DNA of 64,000 nucleotides from Polydactylus sextarius (Eukaryota; Chordata; Actinopteri; Polynemidae). The notes under the pieces were generated by a model. That model did not search any database. It saw only the letters and a list, made by a program, of their open reading frames with translations, and had not been told where the DNA came from. Both the position numbers and the translations under genes were made by a program. Each line of letters starts with the position of its first letter. The stretch's first letter is position 1. Shown here in pieces: positions 39,301-46,775 of this stretch. The stretch is from positions 13,463,555 through 13,527,554 of the forward strand of contig CM028931.1 of the NCBI GenBank assembly GCA_016801845.1, in the 5' to 3' direction.

Positions 39301-42300
39301 TGTGGTGAACACATCTCAATGAGATCCAGTCACAGGCCTTGATCTATTCAGTTGACACAGCACTTCCTGTTTTTTTTTTTTTTTTATATATTCACACAGA
39401 AATAAAACAATAGAAGCTAGAGTTTCACAGAGTTCAGTGTTACTGAGAATAATAAATACACTAACCCTAACCCTAAATACACAAATACAATTATTATGAA
39501 CAAATACAAACTTTTCAATGCAAATGCAAGCTATGTCGTTAGACTTTAACGGTTCATTCACACATGTATTTATCTTTTTATATGATCTTTAATCTGCTGA
39601 ATTTTTAAACCGGCAGACCAGCTAGCTCATGCATCACACTGCCTCTGCCGAAAGTGCCGAGCACTTTCTGCAGTGACTCATCCGTCCAGCGTCGCAGCCT
39701 GGAAACCTTCTCGTCAGGAAATATGAGCCATTAGCCGGCCAGATGAACCTCTTTGCTCGCACAAACCTCCATTTTAAGAACACAGCGTCAGACGCATTAG
39801 CCGACTCTCGCACTGAAACGCTATATGAGCGGTAACAGGATGCAGCTAATACATTATTACATTTCCAGGAGCACCGGACGAGGTGTGGAGACTGAATAGG
39901 TGAAAGGCCTCGTGTCTATACACAAAAGACAAAAACACCCCAACTCTTAAGTGAGTGAGTGTGTGTTAGAGATGTGCAGTATCTCCCTCAGGTTGATTTA
40001 TGTGATTTGAACATAAGAGCTCCATTTGTGAAGCTGTTATCAGTTTATCTCTCGAGTCCTGGTTCATAGAGTTTATAGTGAAGGGAGATACTGCACCTGC
40101 CCAGATAAGATCCCCGTTCAAACAGCAACACAACACATGATGAATTAGAAAAGTTATTTTTTTTCCCCCCTCATCTCATAGTTTCTTTCCCATCTCCTTC
40201 TCCATTTTTGTTTCTCCTCCTCCCTTTTTGTTTTCCTCTCAGGGTTCAGGACCAGAGGACTTCAGCCACCTGCCGCCGGAGCAGAGGAGGAAGAAGCTGC
40301 AGGGGAAGATCGACGAAATAAATAAGGACATTCAAAAAGAGATGGACCAGAGGTATCTTCGCGAAGCTGCCGTCGTTTGCGCTCACCCCTTTGAAATAAC
40401 TCAAAACACTGACCGTGTCGATTTGTTGCCGTAGGGACGCTCTAACTAAGATGAAAGACGTTTACGTGAAGAACCCACAGATGGGCGACCCGGCCAGCGT
40501 CGACCCCCGGCTACTAGAAATAGGCCAGAACATCGAGAAGCTCCAGTTCGAAGTGCAGAAGTTCGAGGTTAGTTCGATGCCAGCGTCAGCTTTCGTCTCT
40601 GTGAGAATGTTAGTGTTGGCCAAGTTATCTTGTTTGGTTTATGAGAGACAGTAAATAATGAGGCGTTCAAACGCATGTCTCCAGCTGGAGGAGCTCCAAA
40701 GACGAACCGCTGCTCATCCATATTAGGAGATGATGTGATGCAGCTTGGAGCGCGCTGGTTTAACACTCTAAATAAATGTGGAAACAAGGTGGAGGTGTTC
40801 CTCCTGCGGAGCTCCTTGCCAAAATTAAAAAGGTTGTCTGAGTCACGGATAAACACAATTCCATCTTCATCCGTACTCCATAAATTTCAACATGTCTTGT
40901 AGTCATGTAGGAGGGAGTTAAAAAAAAAAAAAAAAAAAACAGCTGCAGCCAACACACATAGATAGATAATGACTTTGTGTGTGTGTGTGTTTCAGGGCTG
41001 GTTAGCAGAAGTGGAGGAGAGGATGCCATCCAAGAGCGATACACACCGGAGAAGTGGGCTCTATGAGACCCAGAACAACACAACAACAGCAGTGAGCAAC
41101 AACTGTGCACAGGACAGAGAGAGGTATGGTATACTCTGACAAACACCCCAAAAAACCGTGGGAGTTAGTACACTTTTGTTTGTTTTCGAAAGAAAACTAT
41201 GTATGTTTTCACAGTATATTTACTGTGTGTGTGTTGGCCCTTGAGCAGCCCGGATGGCAGCTACACAGAGGAGCAGAATTCAGAGACTCAGGTCAAAGTC
41301 AACACCCACCCTCCCCCCACCTCCTCCACGCCGGAGTTCGACGACGAGTTCGACGACGAGGAGACGCTGCCGACCATCGGCACCTGCAAGGCCTTGTACC
41401 CGTTTGAAGGTAACGATCTGAATGAAACCGCATTAAAGCCAACAAACGTCGGATGCGACGCGTCTGCCCTCTGCTCTATTGGTTGAATCCAGCTGCTGTT
41501 TCTTAACACAGTCAGCACGAGACAGATTTCTGTGGAGGGTTTGGTTTCCTGTGAAAGAGGAGGGGTAAGGACGTGAACTTTCCAAGGAAACGTGCAGAGG
41601 AGGAAGAAGTATTTTTTTGTAGGGTTAGTCACAAACATGAAGAATTAAACTCTGCGTTTAGTTTAGAAAATCCTTTCTGCAAGTTAGAAGATTGTATATC
41701 AGATCAGGTCGTGACCAAGTGAAACGGTTTCTTGGCCAACTCATGATCCCTTGTCATGACATCAATAGAATAGAAAAGAATATATTTTATGTGTCCTGCA
41801 AGGCGAAATTTATCTGTTTGACAGCATAAACACGGGCCAGGAGGACACAAATTAGGAATCAGAGGTTTCGGGCAAAATCATTGTCGTTTATTCAAGTCCA
41901 AATCACATAGGGAAAGGTAGAAGCACAAAAAACAGCAGGCAAAACTCAGTGAACAGGGGTAAACAAAGCCAGGTCAATAATCCGGGAATCAAATGGGCAA
42001 AAAACTGGCTGGAGTGGGGCTTATATACTGAGGGAGAGGGGAATAACACAGGACACAGGTGACACAGGTGAAACGCATTAGGGCAGGTGGTGTAATCAAC
42101 AAGGGGAGGGAGCGCACAGTCCTTCAAAATAAAACAGGAAGTGAGCAGACAAGAACTCAAAAATAGAAATAGATTAACAGAAGAACAATAGGCTGAACGG
42201 CTCAAAAAACAGGCGGGAAAAAAAAAACCAACACGATAAAACGTTGAAGAAAGAGGAAAAAAGTAATAAAAATGAGACGCTCTCGCGCCACGGTGGCTTA

Positions 42301-44385
42301 AACAATTAGTGTAATTTATTTTAAGAGCTTTTAAAGAGGCTACACACATCACATCAGACTGTAAACAACAATAAAAAATACCATTTTTCATCACGGAAAA
42401 TGCAGAATATCTTCCCGATATTTCCTTCAGTTGACTGAAATGGTTTGAAGTGTTATTTATTCAGGTGCTGGTATATTTGCCCTAACTTTTTACCCTATTT
42501 TACTTTGTCATACTTTATTGGTTTATGTTATATATACATATATATATATATTGAGTTTTGCTTTGAAACTGGGTGGAGGAATATCTTCATGAATGTGCAG
42601 ATTTGAGTGAAGAAGCCGAAGTGAGGTGAAGCGTGAGACAGTTAGATCCTTGCTCAAGGCTGTCGAAATAAAACGAGCTGTAATTTCCTTCCTTATTAAT
42701 TATCGCCGCCATCTGAGCAACAAGTAGATTTTAGGTCACAGCGTCACTTAGCAGCCGATTTCACTTCCCCTTCGACGAAAGAAATTTGATTTACAAATCA
42801 AGCTCTAGCCTTCGCAGCTCTTCTCAGCTCTTCTTGTCTTTTTCCAGGTCATAACGAGGGTACCATCTCCGTGACCGAGGGCGAGCTGCTGTACGTCATA
42901 GAGGAGGACAAAGGAGACGGGTGGACGCGAGTGCGCAGGAGCGAGGACGAGGAGGGATACGTCCCCACGTCCTACGTCGAGGTCTTTTTGGAAACGAACG
43001 CCAAAGGTGCTATGACATACATTTAACTGCGAGTCGGGTTACGTTTCCGAGAGATAAATGAAATAAATAGAGCCAGTTAGAGAGATTAAACCGCTGCGCG
43101 CACACAGACTTATTCTCTTTCCCAGAAGAAAGAACCAATCGCGTTTATTTGCGTGCGCGCGTTCGGCCACCCGGTGGTCGTCGCGAGTGAGCGGCGACGC
43201 CGAACCGCTCGCTGATGTCGATCGCGCGCGCGAATTTAAAAAAAAAAACAAAAAAAAACAACACGAAACGAAACAAAAGGTGTTATTTTAAATAAAAGAT
43301 TACCGTGTCCCACTCCACGAATGAATATTCTCCACGCGCGGTCACCCAAATGTAATTTAAATCTGCTGTAAATTCAACCAAAAATAAAAAAAAAAAGATA
43401 TTTTTGTAGGCTAAACAGGAAGTGTCGCATGCTGTAGATGAATCATACTGTTACAATATCACCCCCCCCCCCCCTTCCTGTTTAGGGTTGATTTAATATT
43501 TTTTATTTTAAATCCTCCTTTTGATAATGATAGGGTCAGGCTGTTCTGGTCCCTTTTTTTTTTTTTTTTTTTTTTTTTTATAAGGAATAAAAGCACCGAC
43601 AATTAGCCGAGATCTCTCGGCGAGACCGGCCGAGATAAGAGATGAGTTGGTCGTGACGTTTTTTTTTTTTTTTTTTTTTAAAGCTTCGTGGATTTTTTCG
43701 TTTTGTTTCTTTATAACTGCATGTGGTCTTAAAAGAAAAAAAAAAAAAAAAACAATCGAAGCATGGCGTGCGCCGCGTCATTTCGCCTCACCGCTACAAA
43801 CGCGCCACCGCTGCAAGTCTGCAAACACGTTCTTTTTTTTTTCCTTCTCCTTCCTCTCAATATTCTAGAAATCATGACTCATGACACATACTTTTTTATC
43901 ATTATTATTGCTGTTATTTTTTTTTTTTTTATTAATAATCAACTCAGACAGATCGTTTTTTTTTTCTTTACCGGCGCCGTGAATAAACATTTCATGCTTC
44001 CTGTAATGTTTTTTTTTTTTGTTTGTTTGTTTGTTTGAAATGTGGTGCATGCTGCAGAATATGTGGGACTTTTTTATTTTTTTTTTTTTTTTTTTTAAAT
44101 CGTGACATTTCAGCATGTGTTGGCTGAATTCTAACCTGCATTCAAGCCATACGAAGAGCGTAGAAGGATATAAAATCTAAATTTATTTATTATTATTGTT
44201 ATTATAAGCGAGTGTGAAGGAGTTTCATAAATGCAATGACGTTTTTTTTTTTTTCCTCAACTCAACTTTCCTTTAAAACTATCTAACATTTCTTTTTTTT
44301 TTTTTCTCATTTTTTCCGTTTGTTTGTATTTTTTTTTTTCTTTCTATCTTTTTTTTTTTTTTTTTTTTGAATTGCAGATTCCTAA
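12236..44385 (+). CDS. fnbp1: fnbp1 gene (FBP17/rapostlin), spliced coding region, first coding exon not in view
   Basis: The segments listed separately join to 1860 nt (619 codons plus stop); with the eight family N-terminal residues the protein is 627 aa, against about 617 for human FBP17. Order: F-BAR (about 1-265) with C-terminal extension, basic stretch KSKGKLWPF, proline-rich linker, HR1 (about 400-475), acidic stretch EFDDEFDDEE (548-557), SH3 (about 565-620). Numbering fits FBP17: K33, K166 and F276, which I recall as membrane-binding and tip-contact residues of the F-BAR domain, fall at exactly those positions. The linker LMSLLTSPHQ, the LSLKL insert and the KDS end identify FNBP1 rather than FNBP1L or TRIP10. 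Known family role: a cytosolic, membrane-bound dimer that tubulates PI(4,5)P2 membrane and recruits N-WASP and dynamin in endocytosis, lamellipodia and neurites. Which teleost duplicate this is remains unknown. Confidence 0.93.
12352..15830 (+). other. fnbp1 intron 2
   Basis: 3.5 kb, with poly-T runs near 12770, 12966, 13244 and 14878, an AATGT repeat at 14223-14242 and a C-run near 15470. No exon or recognisable transposon seen. Confidence 0.8.
15831..15887 (+). CDS. fnbp1: fnbp1 exon 3: F-BAR helix continuation
   Basis: A 57-nt exon between gtcttggcag and gtaagt. It completes R47 and encodes NLSKKYQPKKNSREEEES, with the last codon (K66) split 2+1. The lysine-rich KKYQPKKNS piece is the positively charged patch that faces acidic phospholipid on the concave F-BAR surface. 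It matches my memory of human FBP17 closely (NSKEEEEYKYTS there, NSREEEESKYTF here). The donor is a near-perfect consensus site. Confidence 0.93.
15888..16531 (+). other. fnbp1 intron 3, with a teleost dispersed-repeat fragment
   Basis: 644 bp. The middle (about 16105-16310) is an old repeat described separately; the rest is unique AT-rich sequence ending in ttccatcag. Confidence 0.85.
16105..16310 (-). repeat. Old fragment of a common teleost repeat (tccatccattagttatagc)
   Basis: Reads tccatccattagttatagca, ggagccaatcctagctgac, gggcagggtacaccccagtc, then caatcaaccagacttgcata. These phrases in this order are the 3'-end to body of a repeat family found in nearly all teleosts, in reverse relative to the copy at 57335. 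Diverged and incomplete. Confidence 0.6.
16532..16679 (+). CDS. fnbp1: fnbp1 exon 4: F-BAR domain
   Basis: Starts after tgttccatcag and stops before gtgaga (148 nt). It completes K66 and encodes YTFCRAFLMTLNELNDYAGQ onward to LQELKAERKS (to residue 115), ending in phase 0. The NDYAGQHEVIAENLTSQII segment is a signature of the second F-BAR helix in FNBP1. From here to the HR1 exons every exon boundary is phase 0. Confidence 0.95.
16680..22432 (+). other. fnbp1 intron 4
   Basis: 5.75 kb. Simple repeats only: GA runs near 17140 and 21220, poly-T near 18122, 19478, 20370 and 21450, and a poly-A run near 18810. No exon recognised on either strand. Confidence 0.8.
22433..22495 (+). CDS. fnbp1: fnbp1 exon 5: F-BAR domain
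   Basis: A 63-nt exon between cttgttacag and gtgagt encoding HFHDGRKAQQQIDSSMKQLES (residues 116-136, phase 0 at both ends). It follows RKS from the previous exon, giving the family motif KSxFHDGRKAQQ. Human FBP17, as I recall it, has HIETCWKQLES at the end, so the IDSSM stretch is the most diverged part. A 5.75-kb intron precedes it. Confidence 0.93.
22496..23881 (+). other. fnbp1 intron 5
   Basis: 1.4 kb. The piece around 23005-23040 (aggacagagccctgaggaac) resembles a phrase common in vertebrate dispersed repeats, but it is too short to name. A 156-codon minus-strand frame (23291-23761) shows no domain and is taken as chance. Confidence 0.75.
23882..23986 (+). CDS. fnbp1: fnbp1 exon 6: F-BAR core helix with K166
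   Basis: Starts after ctgttttccag and ends before gtacgt (105 nt, 35 codons, phase 0 both ends). It encodes CKRRFERDCKEADRAQQYFE onward to NVTKADVEK (137-171). The sequence is almost identical to what I recall of human FBP17. The NVTKADVEK motif contains K166, implicated in lateral or tip contacts between F-BAR dimers on membrane tubules. Confidence 0.95.
23987..28383 (+). other. fnbp1 intron 6
   Basis: 4.4 kb with CA/GT microsatellites (26429-26462, 26857-26880, 28260-28290, 28350-28363), poly-A near 24826 and 25223, and poly-T near 26706 and 27668. No exon recognised. Confidence 0.8.
26857..26880 (+). repeat. CA microsatellite
   Basis: Twelve CA dinucleotides in intron 6; shorter runs lie at 26429-26462. 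Confidence 0.95.
28384..28512 (+). CDS. fnbp1: fnbp1 exon 7: F-BAR domain
   Basis: 129 nt between a pyrimidine-rich acceptor (poly-T then cccccctcag) and gtacat, encoding ARQQAQMRHQMAADSKGDYS onward to FTIIPNIFQ (172-214). It continues VEK from the previous exon to give VEKARQQAQ, the expected family join. The acceptor lies directly after a GT microsatellite and a T-run. Phase 0 at both ends. Confidence 0.95.
28513..29033 (+). other. fnbp1 intron 7
   Basis: 521 bp; two poly-A runs (near 28880 and 28948) and a short AT repeat before the acceptor. No other feature seen. Confidence 0.85.
29034..29180 (+). CDS. fnbp1: fnbp1 exon 8: end of F-BAR helix bundle
   Basis: 147 nt between tttttccaacag and gtgagt, encoding KLQDMEEKRIERIAVCMKTF onward to CLDGMTKAAESIEPKT (215-263). 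This is the last long helix of the F-BAR module and the point where the C-terminal extension begins. Family match: human reads IQEMEERRIVRMGESMKTYA in the same place, from memory. Only 521 bp of intron separates it from exon 7. Phase 0 at both ends. Confidence 0.94.
29181..31250 (+). other. fnbp1 intron 8
   Basis: 2.1 kb. Contains a teleost dispersed repeat at about 30145-30300 and homopolymer runs near 29580 and 30500. No exon recognised. Confidence 0.8.
30145..30300 (+). repeat. Teleost dispersed repeat related to the 38.6-kb element
   Basis: Contains ttttggagatactgcttatt, gcagggagttagacgagaag and gttagcttagcttagcataa, the order of a repeat I know from many teleost genomes. It shares the ttagcttagcttagc core with the element at 38585-38898. 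Only one arm is evident, so it looks truncated. Confidence 0.55.
31251..31442 (+). CDS. fnbp1: fnbp1 exon 9: F-BAR extension and basic KSKGKLWPF stretch
   Basis: 192 nt between cccataccag and gtaaca, encoding DSKQVVESYKSGFEPPGDVE onward to KLWPFIKNKNK (264-327). SGFEPPGDVEFEDY is an FNBP1-family hallmark, and F276 in it is a reported F-BAR tip-contact residue. The exon then encodes a Ser/Thr-rich piece (TASETSLSNT) and the basic GKSKGKLWPF stretch that precedes the variable linker. Phase 0 at both ends, so it can join exon 10, exon 11 or exon 12 without a frameshift. Confidence 0.94.
32808..32838 (+). repeat. TTTTA pentanucleotide repeat
   Basis: About six units of ttatt/ttta pentamer inside intron 9. 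Confidence 0.9.
33040..33100 (+). repeat. CTT/CCT triplet tract before exon 10
   Basis: Runs of ctt then cct triplets, almost pure pyrimidine on the + strand, ending about 27 bp before the exon 10 acceptor. It may act as an extended polypyrimidine tract. Confidence 0.85.
33127..33315 (+). CDS. fnbp1: fnbp1 exon 10: proline-rich linker, probable cassette exon
   Basis: 189 nt (63 codons, phase 0) between ctcttactggtag and gtaagt, encoding LMSLLTSPHQPPPAPPASSP onward to HCLRSLRRG (328-390). It matches the FBP17-specific linker LMSLLTSPHQ...SPKQQKEPLSHRFNEF. The proline-rich first half is a potential SH3 ligand. Rat rapostlin is reported to have splice forms that differ by roughly this segment (a 61-residue insert, from memory), so this exon is likely optional. 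A long CTT/CCT pyrimidine tract sits just upstream. Confidence 0.92.
35771..35793 (+). repeat. GT microsatellite
   Basis: About eleven GT units in intron 10. Confidence 0.95.
37436..37453 (-). promoter_or_regulatory. CTCF-like motif
   Basis: On the minus strand reads acagcagagggcgcc, close to the CTCF core CCASYAGRKGGCRSY with one mismatch at the start. Confidence 0.35.
37996..38010 (+). CDS. fnbp1: fnbp1 exon 11: 15-nt microexon LSLKL
   Basis: Five whole codons (CTT TCT CTC AAG CTG) between ctccatgaag and gtaagc. The peptide LSLKL directly follows RRG of exon 10, as in human FBP17 where RGLSLKLGATPEDF is the remembered sequence. That agreement is what separates this from a chance 15-mer. 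The upstream 90 bp are strongly pyrimidine-rich with TGC triplets, and three GCATG motifs follow within 55 bp of the donor. Microexons of this size are usually tissue-regulated; regulation here is inferred. Confidence 0.85.
38015..38064 (+). promoter_or_regulatory. Three GCATG motifs after the microexon
   Basis: GCATG at 38015-38019, 38045-38049 and 38060-38064. This is the core of the RBFOX splicing-factor site, which usually promotes inclusion when it lies downstream of an alternative exon. Binding is inferred. Confidence 0.4.
38291..38326 (+). CDS. fnbp1: Candidate 36-nt cassette exon (ITLNSHVRNLIE)
   Basis: A 12-codon open segment, phase 0 at both ends, flanked by ggtgcag and gtgatc. It could splice between the microexon and the HR1 exon, adding ITLNSHVRNLIE. 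I do not recall this peptide from mammalian FBP17. The donor (GAG|GTGATC) is weak, and an open stretch this short is common by chance. Support is only position, phase and splice dinucleotides; an RNA read across it is needed. Confidence 0.3.
38585..38898. mobile_element. Inverted-repeat element with ttagcttagcttagc motif
   Basis: The left side holds cgttttgggagataagcg, atgaagctg and gttagcttagcttagcgta. The right side holds their reverse complements (cgctaagctaagctaac, cagcttcat, cgtttcccaaaatgtt) in mirrored order. The gttagcttagcttagc phrase is very common in percomorph genomes. The element is about 310 bp with no coding content, so it is probably a non-autonomous DNA transposon. Family not assigned. 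Confidence 0.65.
40243..40352 (+). CDS. fnbp1: fnbp1 exon 12: first half of HR1 coiled coil
   Basis: 110 nt between ttttcctctcag and gtatct, encoding GSGPEDFSHLPPEQRRKKLQ onward to QKEMDQ plus a split Arg (396-432). This is the first helix of the HR1 (REM-like) antiparallel coiled coil, which in this family binds GTP-loaded Rnd2 or Cdc42-type GTPases. The LPPEQRRKKLQ motif is common to FNBP1, FNBP1L and TRIP10. It is followed by a very short intron of 82 bp. Confidence 0.95.
40435..40567 (+). CDS. fnbp1: fnbp1 exon 13: second half of HR1
   Basis: 133 nt between ttgttgccgtag and gttagt. It completes R432 and encodes DALTKMKDVYVKNPQMGDPA onward to IEKLQFEVQKFE (to 476). KMKDVYxKNPQMGDPxS is the most conserved HR1 signature of the family, located at the turn of the hairpin and in the second helix. 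It ends in phase 0. Confidence 0.95.
40568..40995 (+). other. fnbp1 intron 13
   Basis: 428 bp with a poly-A run at 40920 and a GT repeat directly before the exon 14 acceptor. Nothing else seen. Confidence 0.85.
40996..41123 (+). CDS. fnbp1: fnbp1 exon 14: linker after HR1
   Basis: 128 nt between gtgtttcag and gtatgg, encoding GWLAEVEERMPSKSDTHRRS onward to NNCAQDRE plus a split Ser (477-519). WLAEVE and NNCAQDRES match the FBP17 pattern. The stretch QNNTTTAVSNN is a low-complexity expansion relative to the human QNPPTVNN I remember. The acceptor is preceded by a GT microsatellite rather than a long pyrimidine run. Confidence 0.93.
41249..41409 (+). CDS. fnbp1: fnbp1 exon 15: acidic linker and start of SH3
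   Basis: 161 nt between cccttgagcag and gtaacg, encoding the end of Ser519, PDGSYTEEQNSETQVKVNTH, a Pro/Thr/Ser piece, the acidic EFDDEFDDEETLP, and the first SH3 strand GTCKALYPFE (ALYPF at 567-571). DRESPDGSYTEEQ across the join is a strong FBP17 match. The last codon (Gly573) is split 1+2. Confidence 0.94.
41410..42847 (+). other. fnbp1 intron 15, partly repeat-derived
   Basis: 1.4 kb. About 41765-42200 looks like a teleost dispersed repeat (separate entry). AT repeat at 42538-42551. The acceptor tract ends ctttttccag. Confidence 0.8.
41765..42200. repeat. Probable teleost dispersed repeat in intron 15
   Basis: Starts with the phrase agaatagaaaagaatatatt ... cctgcaaggcgaaattt, then tttattcaagtccaaatcac, ggggcttatatactgaggga, acaggtgaaacgcattaggg. 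These resemble reversed pieces of repeats I have seen across teleosts. I cannot name a family, and the boundaries are approximate. Minus-strand open frames here are low in information. Confidence 0.4.
42848..43006 (+). CDS. fnbp1: fnbp1 exon 16: SH3 domain
   Basis: Starts after tctttttccag. Completes Gly573 and encodes HNEGTISVTEGELLYVIEED onward to YVPTSYVEVFLETNAK. SH3 ligand-site residues are visible: Y569 and F571 (previous exon), W598, P612 and Y615. In this family the SH3 binds proline-rich N-WASP, dynamin and formins. Splicing at 43006 (AAAG|GTGCTA, a weak donor) joins AT TCC TAA at 44378 to give NAKDS*, the canonical FBP17 end. Without splicing the frame runs on to a TAA at 43024-43026. 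Confidence 0.93.
43007..43026 (+). CDS. fnbp1: Alternative C-terminus GAMTYI by intron retention
   Basis: If the donor after 43006 is not used, reading continues as K-GAMTYI and stops at TAA (43024-43026), giving a 631-aa protein. The X-T-Y-I end resembles the KGAKTYI terminus I recall for some mammalian FNBP1 isoforms, and looks like a C-terminal PDZ ligand (hydrophobic last residue, T at -2). AATAAA hexamers at 43062 and 43291 could end this transcript. The isoform is inferred. Confidence 0.65.
43027..44377 (+). other. fnbp1 last intron, also possible 3' UTR of the retention isoform
   Basis: 1.35 kb dominated by poly-T and poly-A runs (43551-43579, 43659-43680, 43735-43752, 43918-43931, 44077-44097, 44349-44368). 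It ends in the acceptor for the DS-stop exon. AATAAA occurs at 43062 and 43291. No other exon seen. Confidence 0.75.
43291..43296 (+). terminator. Candidate intronic polyadenylation signal AATAAA
   Basis: AATAAA 265 bp after the alternative TAA stop, inside the last intron. Another copy lies at 43062. Either could end the intron-retention transcript encoding the GAMTYI terminus. The immediate downstream sequence is not strongly GT-rich. Confidence 0.25.
44378..44385 (+). CDS. fnbp1: fnbp1 exon 17: last coding segment (DS, stop)
   Basis: After a T-run of about 20 and the acceptor gaattgcag, the exon opens AT TCC TAA. Joined to AAA G from 43006 it reads K-D-S-stop, the C-terminus of canonical human FBP17 as I remember it. 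An exact match to the expected three-residue ending at a good acceptor makes chance unlikely. The remainder of this exon is 3' UTR. Confidence 0.8.
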
Positions 44386-46775
44386 AAGTGTGATTCTTGG
44401 CTGAGGAATGGCAGGGCAAGCAGCCTCGGGAGAAACCACCACGTTCCTCACACGCTGGCAGAGTCAGAGAGAGAGAGAGAGATGATGACCTGAATCTATA
44501 AGAAAGAAAACGAGCGAGCGAGCGAAAGACGGCTGATTATAATGATGATAATAATAATAATAATAACAACAATGATGCATCTCAATTTCCAGTTACTCGA
44601 ACAAAAAAAAGCCAAACATCAGCAGTGTTGCCGCTTCCACTGCAGAACGGAGCAAGTAAAAAAATTTTAAGCGCTCGTAACCTTTTTTTTTCCCCATCGT
44701 TAACCCTCTTTCATTCAGCGATCACAACCACAGGAAAACAATTTGCTTTTTTTTTTTTTTTTTTTTTTATTGTTTATTGGTTTTGATCCCAGCAAAAATA
44801 AAAAAAAAAAAAAAGCTTCGCTTCTTTAATCTAACTAACTCCGCTTGCGGTCATCGAGCAAAGCGGCTGCTGGCTTCCTCCTCGCTCTGAACGTCCCGCC
44901 CCCTCCCTTCTTTTTTTTCCCCCCTCACCTCCTCTGACCCCGCGCCTCCTTCTCCCTCCTCCTGTTGCGCAAACACAACCGGATATATGAAGCAGAGAGT
45001 GTGGTCAGAAAGAGGACAGCGGTCGGGGCGGGCACCTTCATCTCTCTCCATTGGAGACTCTTCACCTCTTCCTCCTAAAATCAGCTCCACATTTTACAGG
45101 TTCCACCCGGCTGGGGGGAGGTTAGTGGGTGGGTGGGGAGCAGGAGAAGAAGCGGAGGCGCTTAATCGCGTTACACGTGCGTGGCGCTCTTCCCAATGTC
45201 GTTTTATTTTTGAAAGGTTGTCCCATCTCCTCCTCCACCACAACACGCATCCAGGATGGACGGACGGAGGGTGAAGGTGATGTTTTGTCACGGGCGCCTG
45301 TTCCTCTCTCTGACCACACCCCACCCCTATTACTGCCCCCCATCCCTCTCACAGGCAGCTTTAACCCCCCCCTTGTTTATCTCTTTCTCCCCCTCTTTTT
45401 TTTTTTTTTTTTTGCAACAGCTCAGTGGCGGGAAGGGGGGGACCTCTCAGCGTTGTGGTGTGCTGCATGCTTGCCCTGTCTTCCTCCTCGCCCCCCCCCT
45501 CCTCCCTCCTCTGCTGGCAGTCAGGAAGAGGTGGTGGTGGTGGTGGTGTTGGTGGGGGGGTGTGTGTTCGGTCAGCTTACGCTCCCAGCCTCTGTGTTTC
45601 ATTTAACCCTCATCGCCCGGTCGTATCGTTTCAATTAACCAGAATGCTACTGTTTGGGTTCAGTGCCTGTGGTTCTTCTTCTTCTTCTGTTTTTTTTTTT
45701 TTTTTTGTTGCTTCAAAAAGCATGTTCCCTATTTTTTTTTTTTTTTTTTTTTAATATATATATATATTTAATTAAGCGATCACCTCCTTCTCCCCATCCT
45801 GCCCAATTTTAATCTCGAAACCGAAAACGAGGACACGAAACGTTGTTTGCTCACGAATGAGTCTCATGCACGGGAGGTGGAGTCGAGGACGAGTCGTGCA
45901 TTTGTTTTATACAGCAAGTTGACAGAACAGTACGTATGCAACAATGTTAGTGATGTATGTTGAGAGCAGGGCGTCTAACGCAGGTTGTTAGTTTACAGTC
46001 CATTTGGTCCAAACGGCAGAAAAATCAAACCTATGAATTTTTAACAATGGTCCACTTATCGTCTACTGTATATGAGAATATACTGTGATTCATCACTTTC
46101 CTGTGAATTTCTGACTGAAGTGTGACAGTTTTAGGTTATTTTATTTTTATGTTTATTTTTTTGGGCCTTAACCACGTTTGTGTTCAACCACTGAGAGACA
46201 GAACAAGGCTGAGAAGAATAAGATGTGATGTGATTATGTCATTTTTTTTTTTTTTTTTCGTGAAACGGTCAAATGAGAGGTATTTTCCACTGACCTTCTT
46301 CCTCCTCCTCCTTCCTAAACGGCACATAATGTATATCATTAACCTTTTTTTTTTTTTTTTTTGTTTAATCGTTTTTTATTCGATGATCTTAAGTTAAAGA
46401 TTCTGCTTTCTGTTTGTGTTTTTTTTTTTTTTTTTTTTTTTTTAAAAGCTGGAAATTTGTTGTATTTGTAGCTTTTTCTGCCTGAACTGCATAAAATATA
46501 AGTATAACAATGACATGGTGTGTATGCGTGTGCGTTTTGGATGAAGCCATTTGCTGAATATTCATCTGATGCAGAAAATGACACAACACTTTGTTTAAAA
46601 CAAAAACAACAAACGAGCGATGGACACGATGACGGTTCAGACTCTTGATGGAAGGAAACCATCTCCCGCAGCTGAATCATTCGCCTCACGATGACGTCAA
46701 GATATCAAACAACGCTTCTGTTTTTTTTTTGTTGTTGTTGTTTGTTCGTTTTGATCCACATGATGAGGCTTCGAG

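Larger units (their letters stand above)
38011..40242 (+). other. fnbp1 intron 11
   Basis: 2.2 kb holding the candidate 36-nt exon (38291), a foldback repeat (38585-38898), two tandem CCCTAA units near 39463 and several homopolymer runs. Three GCATG motifs lie just after the microexon. Confidence 0.75.

Noticed and set aside
39460..39476. Telomere-like CCCTAA repeat
   Set aside because: Only two full units; far too short to be an interstitial telomere tract.
41903..42394. 163-codon minus-strand open frame
   Set aside because: Falls mostly within a repeat-like region of intron 15; Cys/Phe/Leu-rich low-information protein.
45129..45638. 169-codon open frame after the gene's stop
   Set aside because: Built of poly-Pro, poly-Phe and poly-Val from simple repeats in the 3' UTR.
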